This document shows positions 32,640 to 40,943 of a stretch of DNA of 64,000 nucleotides, piece after piece; within the stretch, counting starts at the first letter, position 1, and each line of letters begins with the position of its first letter. Position numbers and translations under genes: made by a program. This DNA comes from CAYVIB01 sp964451365. Its GTDB lineage: Bacteria; Pseudomonadota; Gammaproteobacteria; Pseudomonadales; Cellvibrionaceae. The DNA lies in NCBI GenBank assembly GCA_964451365.1, contig CAYVIB010000001.1:186001-250000 (forward strand), in the 5' to 3' direction. The notes beneath the pieces were generated by a model, which had not been told where the DNA came from, searched no databases, and saw only the letters and a list, made by a program, of their open reading frames with translations.

Positions 32640-34889
32640 TCATTCCAGAGGATCCACATCCACCGACCAGCGCGTCCTTTTTGCCAGGGCGTGCTGCTCC
32701 ACTTCATCAATCACCTCTTTAAGTAACAGATGCAGCGTCTTTCTGCTCGCTGCTTTTATCTGCAATTGATACCTGAAGCGATCATTTACTTTCTCGATAT
32801 AAGCAGGAACAGGTCCGAGATAAGCTATTCGAGGATTTGTGGGCTGCTTCCTCGCCGCAATGTCCCGCACCAGTCTGAGCAGGTCAATTGCATTTTCCGC
32901 CCGCTTTGATTCGGCCCGGAAAAGTGCCACACGACTGTAAGGTGGTAGCTTTGCCGTCTGCCGTTCGGCCAGTAAGTGGCGGGCAAACAGATGATATCCG
33001 TTAGTCAGCAGAATATTTAACAATGGGTGGTCGGGTTGGTGGGTTTGAATCAAGACCTTGCCCGGCACTTCTCCCCGTCCGGCGCGTCCGGCGACTTGGG
33101 TAATCAGCTGTCCCATGCGTTCCGGTCCACGAAAATCCGGGCTTACCAACCCCTGGTCCGCGTCAGCAACCACTACCAGTGCAAGTTTGGGAAGGTGGTG
33201 ACCTTTGGTCAGCATCTGTGTGCCCACCAAAATGCAGGGGTTGCCGGTTTTTATTTCGGCGATGGAGTCGTCCATTGCGCCTTTTTTACGCGTTGTGTCC
33301 CGATCAATACGGTAAATGGGGGTTCCGGAGAAAATAGCCGCTAAAGTCTCCTCCATTTGTTCGGTTCCAAGGCCCCGGTAGTGCAGCTGACCTGTAATCC
33401 GGCAGTCCGGACAGGTCGACGGTACTGCCCGCTGGGTATCGCAATGGTGGCAGTGCAGGTGAAACGGCTGTTTATGCAGGGTAAAACGTGTGTCGCAGCG
33501 TGGGCAACCGGCGGTCCAACCGCAGTTGTGGCACAGAAGGACTGGCGCAAATCCTCTGCGGTTGATAAATACCAGAGCTTGGTGGCCGGCGTTAAGCGTT
33601 GTATCGATTTCCTTGATCGACTCTTCGCACAGGCCCGAACGTAACGATTGTCGCTTGATGTCGATAGTTCGAATGGTCGGCAGTGGGGCGTTGGTGGCTC
33701 GTTTTTTCAGGACCAGTCGCTCATAGCGACCTTGGATTGCGTTGTAAAGGGTTTCCAATGAGGGCGTCGCTGACCCGAGAATAATCGGAATGTTTTCCTG
33801 TTTTGCCCGGTAAATGGAGATATCCCTGGCCGAATAGCGAAAACCGTCCTGTTGCTTGAATGAGGAATCATGTTCCTCATCGATCACAATAATCCCCAGG
33901 GATTCAGCCGGGCAAAGCGCCGCCAGTCGGGTACCGATGATTATCCGGGCGTGGCCGCTCCTGATATCCTGCCAGTATTTAGCCCGCTGCCCGTCACTAA
34001 TGTTTGAATGTAATTCCGCAACCGGGACGTGAAATCGTTTGCGCACCCGTTCTACTGTTTGGGGTGTCAGGCCTATTTCGGGAATCAAAATCAGGGCCTG
34101 CCTGCCTGCCTGCAACACGCGGGCGATGGCTTGAAGGTAAAATTCGGTTTTGCCGCTGCCGGTGGCGCCCTCTAACAGGTAACAGCCAAACTGGTGATAG
34201 CGCAACTGGGAAAAAGCGGCTGCCTGTTCATCAGTAAGGATTTCAGGTGGAGAGGCCAATAAGTTTTCAGTGCTAGCCGAATGGTCCGGTGTTGGATTTT
34301 TTTGTTGTATCTCGGTCACGAGACCTTTGCCGGCCATCGCCTTCAGCACCGAGCGGCTAATTCCCAGCGCTTTGGCGGTTGCGTCGGTCAAAACCTGGTG
34401 ATCAAGCAAGTACTGCAAGATTGCTTGTTGCTTTTTTGCTCCCTTAAGTGCGTCGGTGGGGAGGCCTTTACCCTCTGGCGTCAGACTCCAGGCTTTCTGC
34501 TCGTCCCGCGCCGGTGAGTGACCTGTGCGAAAATGCCTCGGCAGAGCGGCCTGAAGCACTTCACCTATTGGATGTTGATAGTAACTGGCAGCCCACTGGC
34601 AGAGTTCCAGCAGGGAGGGCGGGATACACTCGTCGTGATCGAGCATTTCGAGCGCCATTTTCAACCTGTTAACGGGCATCTCGCTGGTAGCGTTGACGCT
34701 GAGCAGAACACCGATCATTTCGCGATTGCCGAACGGCACCCGAATTCTAACGCCGGGGCGCAAGATAACGGTTTCGCTGCCGGTGGCCGCTTCCGGAGGC
34801 AGGTAATCAAAGGTCTGCCGCACCGGTACTGGTAATGCAACGGATAAAACCGGGAGCGTCAGGCGGGATGACTGGGGAGACTCGGGCAT
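32640..34889 (-). CDS. priA: Primosomal protein N' (replication restart helicase PriA)
   Basis: A 749-residue 3'-5' helicase that restarts stalled forks. It has the N-terminal 3'BD domain (about 12-110), Walker A GATGSGKTEFYLQ, Walker B/DEEH in VIDEEHDSSFKQQDGFRYSARD, and two zinc-binding modules (LCHNCGWTAGCPRCDTRF and HCHHCDTQRAVPSTCPDC). The C-terminal domain ends near EQHALAKRTRWSVDVDP. It is divergent from rpmE, the standard arrangement. Confidence 0.97.
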   Translation of the reverse strand: MPESPQSSRLTLPVLSVALPVPVRQTFDYLPPEAATGSETVILRPGVRIRVPFGNREMIGVLLSVNATSEMPVNRLKMALEMLDHDECIPPSLLELCQWAASYYQHPIGEVLQAALPRHFRTGHSPARDEQKAWSLTPEGKGLPTDALKGAKKQQAILQYLLDHQVLTDATAKALGISRSVLKAMAGKGLVTEIQQKNPTPDHSASTENLLASPPEILTDEQAAAFSQLRYHQFGCYLLEGATGSGKTEFYLQAIARVLQAGRQALILIPEIGLTPQTVERVRKRFHVPVAELHSNISDGQRAKYWQDIRSGHARIIIGTRLAALCPAESLGIIVIDEEHDSSFKQQDGFRYSARDISIYRAKQENIPIILGSATPSLETLYNAIQGRYERLVLKKRATNAPLPTIRTIDIKRQSLRSGLCEESIKEIDTTLNAGHQALVFINRRGFAPVLLCHNCGWTAGCPRCDTRFTLHKQPFHLHCHHCDTQRAVPSTCPDCRITGQLHYRGLGTEQMEETLAAIFSGTPIYRIDRDTTRKKGAMDDSIAEIKTGNPCILVGTQMLTKGHHLPKLALVVVADADQGLVSPDFRGPERMGQLITQVAGRAGRGEVPGKVLIQTHQPDHPLLNILLTNGYHLFARHLLAERQTAKLPPYSRVALFRAESKRAENAIDLLRLVRDIAARKQPTNPRIAYLGPVPAYIEKVNDRFRYQLQIKAASRKTLHLLLKEVIDEVEQHALAKRTRWSVDVDPLE

Positions 34890-34960
34890 GTTCAGAACAA
34901 ATGTATCAATGTGCGGTCACAGGTCAACTGGCGTTACCGAGAATTCCGGCCACGGTGCTG

Positions 34961-34988
34961 TTGCACTTGGCCCGGTTTCTGGTAGTAT
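34961..34988 (+). promoter_or_regulatory. Promoter of rpmE
   Basis: TTGCAC (34961-34966) and TAGTAT (34983-34988) are 16 bp apart, 90 bp before the rpmE start. Confidence 0.55.
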
Positions 34989-35077
34989 GCGCGCTCCCAA
35001 ATCGGCCCTTAACATTAACGATGTACGGTGCTTGACGCAAGATCGGGTGGCGGTACACAAACGAATGAGGCATTAAG

Positions 35078-35290
35078 ATGCAAACTGAAATTCAACCCAA
35101 ATACGGTGAAATGGTTGCTACCTGTAGCTGTGGCAACGTAATTAAAACCCGCTCCACCTTGGCAAAAGAGATACATATCGACGTTTGCTCCGAGTGCCAT
35201 CCCTTTTATACCGGCAAGCAGAAAGTGGTTGACAGCGGCGGCAGGATTGATCGCTTCAACAAGCGTTTTTCGCGTCGCGCGGGTAAGTAA
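35078..35290 (+). CDS. rpmE: 50S ribosomal protein L31 (zinc-binding form)
   Basis: A 70-residue ribosomal protein of the C+ type: CSC near residues 16-18 and CSEC near 37-40 form the zinc site. Zinc-free paralogues (YkgM) take over under zinc starvation; none is here. The C-terminus is basic (RFNKRFSRRAGK). A strong terminator follows. Confidence 0.96.
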   Translation: MQTEIQPKYGEMVATCSCGNVIKTRSTLAKEIHIDVCSECHPFYTGKQKVVDSGGRIDRFNKRFSRRAGK

Positions 35291-35299
35291 TTTACAACG

Positions 35300-35325
35300 A
35301 AGGCCGGATTTCCCGGCCTTTTTTT
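35300..35325 (+). terminator. rho-independent terminator after rpmE
   Basis: AAGGCCGG (35300-35307) pairs with CCGGCCTT (35313-35320) around ATTTC, followed by a T7 run. Confidence 0.92.
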
Positions 35326-35354
35326 ATTTGGGTGGCCCAACTCCCTTCTCCTCG

Positions 35355-38009
35355 TCAAAACAGTTCTTCCGTAATAATCTCCTCACTTTCATAGGGCGAG
35401 TTGACGGGTGAGTTCTTTTCGCTCAATTCCGGCACGTTTTCGCTTCTGAAGAATTCAAAGATAGCATCGGGATCGCCGACCCTGGCCCTCGCGCCGGTTT
35501 CCGGATCGATTCGTACAGTGACAATTCCCGGCGGCTGCTTTCTGTGGGTTTCCGGTTTGCCCTCCAGTGCGACGCGCATGAAGTCAATCCAGATGGGCAG
35601 CGCTGCCGACCCTCCATATTCGCGATGCCCGAGGTTGGACATCTGGTCGAAACCTACCCAGGTGGTGGTTACTACATTCCCGTTATAACCGGAAAACCAG
35701 GCATCCGTGGGGCCGTTGGTGGTTCCGGTTTTGCCGGCCAGGTCACTGCGATTGAGTTCCCGGGCGCGGGTGCCGGTACCCTTCTTGATTACATCCTGGA
35801 GTATGGAATCGATAAGGAAGGCGACCCTGTCGTCGAGTACTTTAGGCGCGCGCGGGTAATCACTGGGCGTCAGAATGCCGAGCCGGCTTTTTATGGCGAA
35901 ATCAATTTCGAATGGATCGTCCGTAAAATCATAGGGGGCATACGGCGGTTCGGCGAAAGTAAGTGCTAATTCACTCTGTGGCAATGAGGCTGCAACTTGT
36001 GTTGGATACACTTCCGCGTCAGTGGCAGCATCGGTAGACTCCTCCGCTTTGGTATCGTCATCACAGTCGCTGCAAACGGTATAGGGTTGTGCCTCGAAAG
36101 CCACGTTTCCGTCAATATCGCGTATTTGGCTAATGAGGAAGGGTTTTACCTGATAACCGCCATTGGCGAAAACCGCATACCCTGTAGCGATATCGAGAGG
36201 GGAGACGCCCTGGCTTCCCAGGGCCAGCGACAGGTTGCGCGGCAGGGTATCCTCGTTGAACCCAAAACGTCCCATGCCTTCGATGGCCTCGTTAATTCCA
36301 ATCTGGCGTAGTATGCGAATGGAAACCAGGTTGCGTGACCGGTAGAGCGCTTTGCGCAAGCGCGTGGGTCCCTCGAACTTGCCGCCGTCATTTTCCGGCC
36401 GCCAGGTACTTTCCAGCTGTTCATCCTCAAACACGATGGGCGCGTCATTGATTATGGTGGCAGGCGTCATGCCATGTTCAAGTGCCGCGGTGTACAAAAA
36501 GGGCTTGAAGTTGGAGCCCGGTTGACGCCGTGCCTGGGTGACGCGGTTAAAATTACTTTGGCCAAAGTCGAACCCGCCCACCAGGGACAGAATTGCGCCG
36601 TTATCCGGATTGAGGGAAATCAGCGCCGCCTGTGCATCAGGAACCTGGGAAAGATGCCATAGCCCCTCCCGGTCTTTTTTCAAACGAACTACATCGCCGA
36701 TTGATACGACGTCGGCAGCGATTTTAGGCGCCGGGCCGCGCGCATTTTCGTTAAGATAGCGCCGGGAGGAGGAAAGGCCGTTTTCCCAACCGACCGTAAT
36801 TTCACTTCCGTCCGCCATCAAAGCAGTAAATTGCTGGCCTTGAACTTCAATAACCGCTGCCGGGTATAACTCGCCATAGACGGAGATGGCGCCCAGAGTT
36901 TCGACCCAATTGGTATAATCTCGCGCAATGGAGGCGACTGCTGCCGCATCCTCTGATTCTGCCTTGTCTACCGTGAGGGCCGAACCGTCCGGGTCATCGC
37001 CGGTGGTTACGGGTGCGTCCTTGATATCGAGCTGCTGTTCAGGCCCTCGATAGCCGTGTCTTTCATCATAGGTCAACAGGCCGTTGACAATGGCCTTCTG
37101 GGCACTCGCCTGCAGTCGGCTGTCAATAGTGGTGTAAACGCTATAGCCATCGGTGTAGGCATCCAGGCCAAACCTGTCTATGGCTTCATCTCGTGCCATC
37201 TCGGCGACATAAGCCGCACTGCCGTCAACATTGCTGCCGTGATATTTGGCGGTCACCGGCTCCTGAACGGCCAGGTCGTGAGTTTTGCGGTCGATCATTT
37301 CCAGCTCAAACATGCGACCGAGAATCCAGTTCCGTCTTTCGATGGCTCTTTCCGGATTATTGATCGGATTTTGTGTTGAAGGTCCCTGTGGCAACCCTGC
37401 AATCATTGCGAGTTGAGCTAGACTTAAGTCAGCAAGGGGTTTGCCGTAGTAAACCTCGGCTGCGGCCTCAATTCCGTAGGCGCGTTTACCGAGGAAAATT
37501 ACGTTGACGTAGAGTTCCAGTATCTCTTCTTTACTGAGTTCCCGCTCAATTCGTAGTGCCAGTAGTATTTCATTGAATTTTCTGGCGAAAGTCTTTTTTC
37601 GCGACAAAAAGAAATTTCTGGCGACCTGTTGGGTGATGGTGCTTCCGCCCGGTCCTTTCCGGCCGTGAATGATTAAATGTGATACGGCTCTCATTATCCC
37701 CTTAATGGAAACACCGTTGTGTGAGTAGAACTGGTCATCTTCGGCGGCGAGCAGGGCATCAATGTACTGCTTTGGGATGTCGTCATAACGGATCGGAGTT
37801 CGCCGTTTTTCACCGAACTCGCCGATGAGTACGCCGTCGGCCGAATAGATGCGCAAAGGGGTTTGCAGCCGGACGTCCTTAAGCGTCTCAACCGACGGCA
37901 GCTGTGGGCTGAGAAAGAGGTACATGCCGGCGAGAACAACGAGGGTGAAGCCAATACCCGACACGAAAAGCCAGGCAAAAACAGTCAAAAAAGATCGATT
38001 TAATTTCAT
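35355..38009 (-). CDS. mrcA: Penicillin-binding protein 1A (bifunctional)
   Basis: An 884-residue class A PBP. One N-terminal membrane anchor (about 10-33) precedes the GT51 transglycosylase (about 55-230) with the catalytic EDDQFYSHNG motif and STITQQVARN. An OB-like insert and linker follow. The transpeptidase has SxxK in RQPGSNFKPFLYT, SRN in YRSRNLVS, and KTGTTNGP. It polymerises and cross-links peptidoglycan in the periplasm. The gene is divergent from pilM, the usual arrangement in gammaproteobacteria, where it is named ponA or mrcA. Confidence 0.96.
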   Translation of the reverse strand: MKLNRSFLTVFAWLFVSGIGFTLVVLAGMYLFLSPQLPSVETLKDVRLQTPLRIYSADGVLIGEFGEKRRTPIRYDDIPKQYIDALLAAEDDQFYSHNGVSIKGIMRAVSHLIIHGRKGPGGSTITQQVARNFFLSRKKTFARKFNEILLALRIERELSKEEILELYVNVIFLGKRAYGIEAAAEVYYGKPLADLSLAQLAMIAGLPQGPSTQNPINNPERAIERRNWILGRMFELEMIDRKTHDLAVQEPVTAKYHGSNVDGSAAYVAEMARDEAIDRFGLDAYTDGYSVYTTIDSRLQASAQKAIVNGLLTYDERHGYRGPEQQLDIKDAPVTTGDDPDGSALTVDKAESEDAAAVASIARDYTNWVETLGAISVYGELYPAAVIEVQGQQFTALMADGSEITVGWENGLSSSRRYLNENARGPAPKIAADVVSIGDVVRLKKDREGLWHLSQVPDAQAALISLNPDNGAILSLVGGFDFGQSNFNRVTQARRQPGSNFKPFLYTAALEHGMTPATIINDAPIVFEDEQLESTWRPENDGGKFEGPTRLRKALYRSRNLVSIRILRQIGINEAIEGMGRFGFNEDTLPRNLSLALGSQGVSPLDIATGYAVFANGGYQVKPFLISQIRDIDGNVAFEAQPYTVCSDCDDDTKAEESTDAATDAEVYPTQVAASLPQSELALTFAEPPYAPYDFTDDPFEIDFAIKSRLGILTPSDYPRAPKVLDDRVAFLIDSILQDVIKKGTGTRARELNRSDLAGKTGTTNGPTDAWFSGYNGNVVTTTWVGFDQMSNLGHREYGGSAALPIWIDFMRVALEGKPETHRKQPPGIVTVRIDPETGARARVGDPDAIFEFFRSENVPELSEKNSPVNSPYESEEIITEELF

Positions 38010-38104
38010 TATTTCAGGATAGTAGTAAACGGTTCTTAGGGGGCCTGATTACGGCGGATTGCCATTATAAGACCTTTTTCACACTTTACCTAAGCGAAGT
38101 GTTG

Positions 38105-38132
38105 TTGCAGGTTCCAGTTAAAGTGCTATAAC
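38105..38132 (+). promoter_or_regulatory. Promoter of the pilMNOPQ operon
   Basis: TTGCAG (38105-38110) and TATAAC (38127-38132) are 16 bp apart, 37 bp before pilM. It fits a sigma-70 promoter; on the minus strand TATAAT at about 38068-38073 could serve mrcA but lacks a clear -35 box. Confidence 0.55.
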
Positions 38133-38168
38133 ATAAACATAAGCTAAGTCGCGGATATAGATAGAAAA

Positions 38169-39236
38169 ATGGGCGTTTTCGGATTATTTGATAATAAAGT
38201 GAAACCCATGCTCGGCCTTGATGTGAGTTCGACAACAGTAAAGCTGTTAGAGCTCAGTCGGCATGGAGACAGTTACCGGGTGGAAAATTACGCTGTAAGA
38301 CCACTTCCCGCAAACGCCGTTGTTGAGAAGAATATCAACGACGTTGAAACTGTTGCGCAAGTGATCAAATCGGTTGTGCAATCATCGCGTACCAAGCTGA
38401 AAGACGCGGCGGTAGCGGTTGCAGGATCCTCGGTAATTACCAAGTTAATAGAAATGCCGGCGGATATGACGGAAGATGCAATGGAAACGCAGATTTCGCT
38501 TGAAGCCGACCAGTATATTCCCTACCCGCTGGAGGAGGTCGCTATCGACTTCGATATCCAGGGGCCTTCCACCAAGAATCCCGATCAGGTTGAAGTGCTG
38601 TTGGCTGCCTGCCGCCGGGAGAACGTTGATATGCGTGCCAGCATGTTGGAGTTGGCGGGTCTTAATGCCAGGGTGGTTGATGTCGAGGCCTATACCATGG
38701 AGCGGGCATTCTCGCTTATCCAGGAGCAGCTTGAAGACCAGGAAGAGCAGGTGGTGGCCGTACTTGATATCGGTGCCACAATGACCACGCTCAGTGTGCT
38801 GGTCGACGGCAAGACGGTTTATACCCGCGAACAATTATTTGGCGGCAAGCAACTTACCGAGGAAATCCAGCGCCGTTATGGCCTGTCCGCGGATGAAGCC
38901 GGGCTGGCGAAAAAGCAGGGCGGTTTACCTGACGACTATGAGCCCGAGGTGCTCGAGCCCTTCAAGGATGCTGTGGTTCAACAGGTGACGCGTTCGTTGC
39001 AATTCTTCTTCTCATCGAGCCAATACAATGATGTGGATCATATTATTCTGGCTGGCGGTGTTGCATCCCTGGATGGCCTCGCCGGGTTGATTGAGGAAAA
39101 GCTCGGTACATCCGCCACAGTGGCTAATCCCTTTGCGAATATGTCGGTGTCGTCCCGTGTCAACGCGGCCGCACTGGCTAATGATGCTCCTTCTCTCATG
39201 ATAGCGACAGGTTTGGCATTAAGGAGCTTCGAATAA
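38169..39236 (+). CDS. pilM: Type IV pilus assembly protein PilM
   Basis: A 355-residue actin-like cytoplasmic ATPase of the pilus alignment complex. It has the FtsA-like pattern MLGLDVSSTTVKLLELS (phosphate 1), VVAVLDIGATMTTLSVLVDG (phosphate 2) and HIILAGGVASLDGLAGLI (adenosine motif). It binds the N-terminal tail of PilN. First gene of pilMNOPQ; pilN begins 1 bp after its stop. Confidence 0.96.
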   Translation: MGVFGLFDNKVKPMLGLDVSSTTVKLLELSRHGDSYRVENYAVRPLPANAVVEKNINDVETVAQVIKSVVQSSRTKLKDAAVAVAGSSVITKLIEMPADMTEDAMETQISLEADQYIPYPLEEVAIDFDIQGPSTKNPDQVEVLLAACRRENVDMRASMLELAGLNARVVDVEAYTMERAFSLIQEQLEDQEEQVVAVLDIGATMTTLSVLVDGKTVYTREQLFGGKQLTEEIQRRYGLSADEAGLAKKQGGLPDDYEPEVLEPFKDAVVQQVTRSLQFFFSSSQYNDVDHIILAGGVASLDGLAGLIEEKLGTSATVANPFANMSVSSRVNAAALANDAPSLMIATGLALRSFE

Positions 39237-39237
39237 T

Positions 39238-39801
39238 ATGGCTCGCATTAACCTCCTCCCCTGGCGGGAAGAATATCGCCAGGAGAAAAAGAAAGAATTT
39301 GTTACTCAACTCGTGGGCGTTTGTATCCTGGCTGCGCTTATTGCTTTTGTCTGGATCAAGGCTGTGGATGGGGCAATTGAATCCCAGCAGGGCCGAAATA
39401 ACACGTTAAAAAATGAAATTTCCAAGCTTGAGGAGCAGGTCAAGGAAATTCAGGACCTCAAAAAGCGTCGACAGGAACTGCTGGATCGGATGAAGGTAAT
39501 CCAGGACCTTCAGGGTACCCGCCCTGTCATTGTTCGCTACTTTGATGAATTTGCCCGTGCTGTTCCGGATGGAATCTATATTACCTCGCTTAAACGAACT
39601 GGAAATATACTCGAGATTGAAGGCGTGAGTGAGTCAAACAATCGCGTGTCCGATTTTATGCGCCGGCTGGATGCGTCAGAATTTTTTGCCGATGCGAATC
39701 TGAAAGCCGTCAAATCCGATCCCAAAGTTGGCTCTGAGGCAGATACATTCTCTTTGCAAATCAATATGGTGCTTCCCAGCGAGGAGAACAGCAATGGCTG
39801 A
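39238..39801 (+). CDS. pilN: Type IV pilus inner membrane protein PilN
   Basis: A 187-residue protein. The N-terminal tail MARINLLPWREEYRQ is the INLLP-type motif that docks in PilM. One membrane helix (about 24-44) is followed by a coiled coil (about 50-90) and a periplasmic ferredoxin-like domain. It pairs with PilO. It overlaps pilO by 8 bp. Confidence 0.95.
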   Translation: MARINLLPWREEYRQEKKKEFVTQLVGVCILAALIAFVWIKAVDGAIESQQGRNNTLKNEISKLEEQVKEIQDLKKRRQELLDRMKVIQDLQGTRPVIVRYFDEFARAVPDGIYITSLKRTGNILEIEGVSESNNRVSDFMRRLDASEFFADANLKAVKSDPKVGSEADTFSLQINMVLPSEENSNG

Positions 39802-40411
39802 CATAAATGAATATCTGGAGCAGCTACGCAATTTTGATGTGAACGACATCGATTGGGACCGTATTGGTGTCTGGCCTGCGCCCGCGCGTATTTTTGTAGG
39901 TGTTCTTGCCTGTGCTTTGATTATCGTAGGGGGATACTATTTCTTTGTTAAAGAAAGAAATTTTACCCTGGAACGGGAAAAGCAACAGGAGATTACATTG
40001 CGCAAGTCTTTCGAAGAAAAGGCTTTCGAGGCCGCCAATCTGGACAGTTATCGAAAACAGATGCAGGAAATGGAGGAGTCGTTTGGTGCATTAATCAAAC
40101 AATTGCCAACCGACACTGAGGTTCCTGAGCTTTTGGATGACATTAGTGAAAAAGGCGAGGAAAGCCGTTTGGAAATCGATAGTATCGTACCGGAGGCGGA
40201 GCGAGCAACGGAATATTACGTAGAGTTGCCGATTAAAGTGATTGTTGCTGGAGGTTACCACGAATTCGGCGCTTTTGTCAGTGGCATTGCTGGCATGCCT
40301 CGAATCGTTACTCTGCACGATTTTTCGATAACGGAAAAAGATAAGGATATGGGCAGGTTAACAATGGAGATTTTGGCAAAAACATACAGATATAAGTCTC
40401 AGGAAGACTAG
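39794..40411 (+). CDS. pilO: Type IV pilus inner membrane protein PilO
   Basis: A 205-residue partner of PilN, with one membrane helix (about 30-52), a coiled coil (about 55-95) and a periplasmic core domain. It starts at ATG 39794 (MADINEYLEQLRNF), inside the last codons of pilN; a longer upstream frame would run through pilN and is not used. The PilN-PilO pair links the cytoplasmic PilM ring to PilP and the secretin. Confidence 0.94.
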   Translation: MADINEYLEQLRNFDVNDIDWDRIGVWPAPARIFVGVLACALIIVGGYYFFVKERNFTLEREKQQEITLRKSFEEKAFEAANLDSYRKQMQEMEESFGALIKQLPTDTEVPELLDDISEKGEESRLEIDSIVPEAERATEYYVELPIKVIVAGGYHEFGAFVSGIAGMPRIVTLHDFSITEKDKDMGRLTMEILAKTYRYKSQED

Positions 40412-40413
40412 CT

Positions 40414-40941
40414 ATGACGATGAGAATTATATTGGTGGTCATAAGCGTTATTGCTTTGTCAGGCTGCGACTTTGGCGGAGAAAACGGTGATTTGCACGGT
40501 TATATCAATGAAGTCAAGCGCAGGCCAGCCGGGACTATTGAGCCATTACCCACTTTTCGCCCGTATGAATCCTTTATATATAGTGCGGCGGCCATGAGAA
40601 GCCCATTTGATCGTCCAGTGGATGTTGCTGCACGAATAGTTGGTAGAACCGGCGCGGATATTAAACCTGACTTCAATAGGGAAAAGGAGTATCTGGAAGG
40701 ATTTGATCTGGGTTCTCTGCGTATGGTTGGAACGCTGGAGAAGGGCGGCACACTTTGGGCTCTTATCAGTGAATCATCCGGCATCGTGCACCCTGTGCGC
40801 GAGGGGAACTATCTTGGAAAAAACCATGGAAAAATAGTTTCAACATCCGAAACTCAAATCGAATTGTTAGAAATCGTATCTGATGGCCTGGATGGCTGGG
40901 TGGAAAGACCTCGAGTTCTCGCTTTATCTGAGAAGGAATAA
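40414..40941 (+). CDS. pilP: Type IV pilus lipoprotein PilP
   Basis: A 175-residue inner-membrane lipoprotein (lipobox LSG-C18) that links PilN-PilO to the secretin PilQ. The C-terminal HR-like domain (about 85-165) has LRMVGTLEKGGTLWALISESSGIVHPV, as in known PilP. It sits 2 bp after pilO and 2 bp before pilQ. Confidence 0.94.
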   Translation: MTMRIILVVISVIALSGCDFGGENGDLHGYINEVKRRPAGTIEPLPTFRPYESFIYSAAAMRSPFDRPVDVAARIVGRTGADIKPDFNREKEYLEGFDLGSLRMVGTLEKGGTLWALISESSGIVHPVREGNYLGKNHGKIVSTSETQIELLEIVSDGLDGWVERPRVLALSEKE

Positions 40942-40943
40942 GC

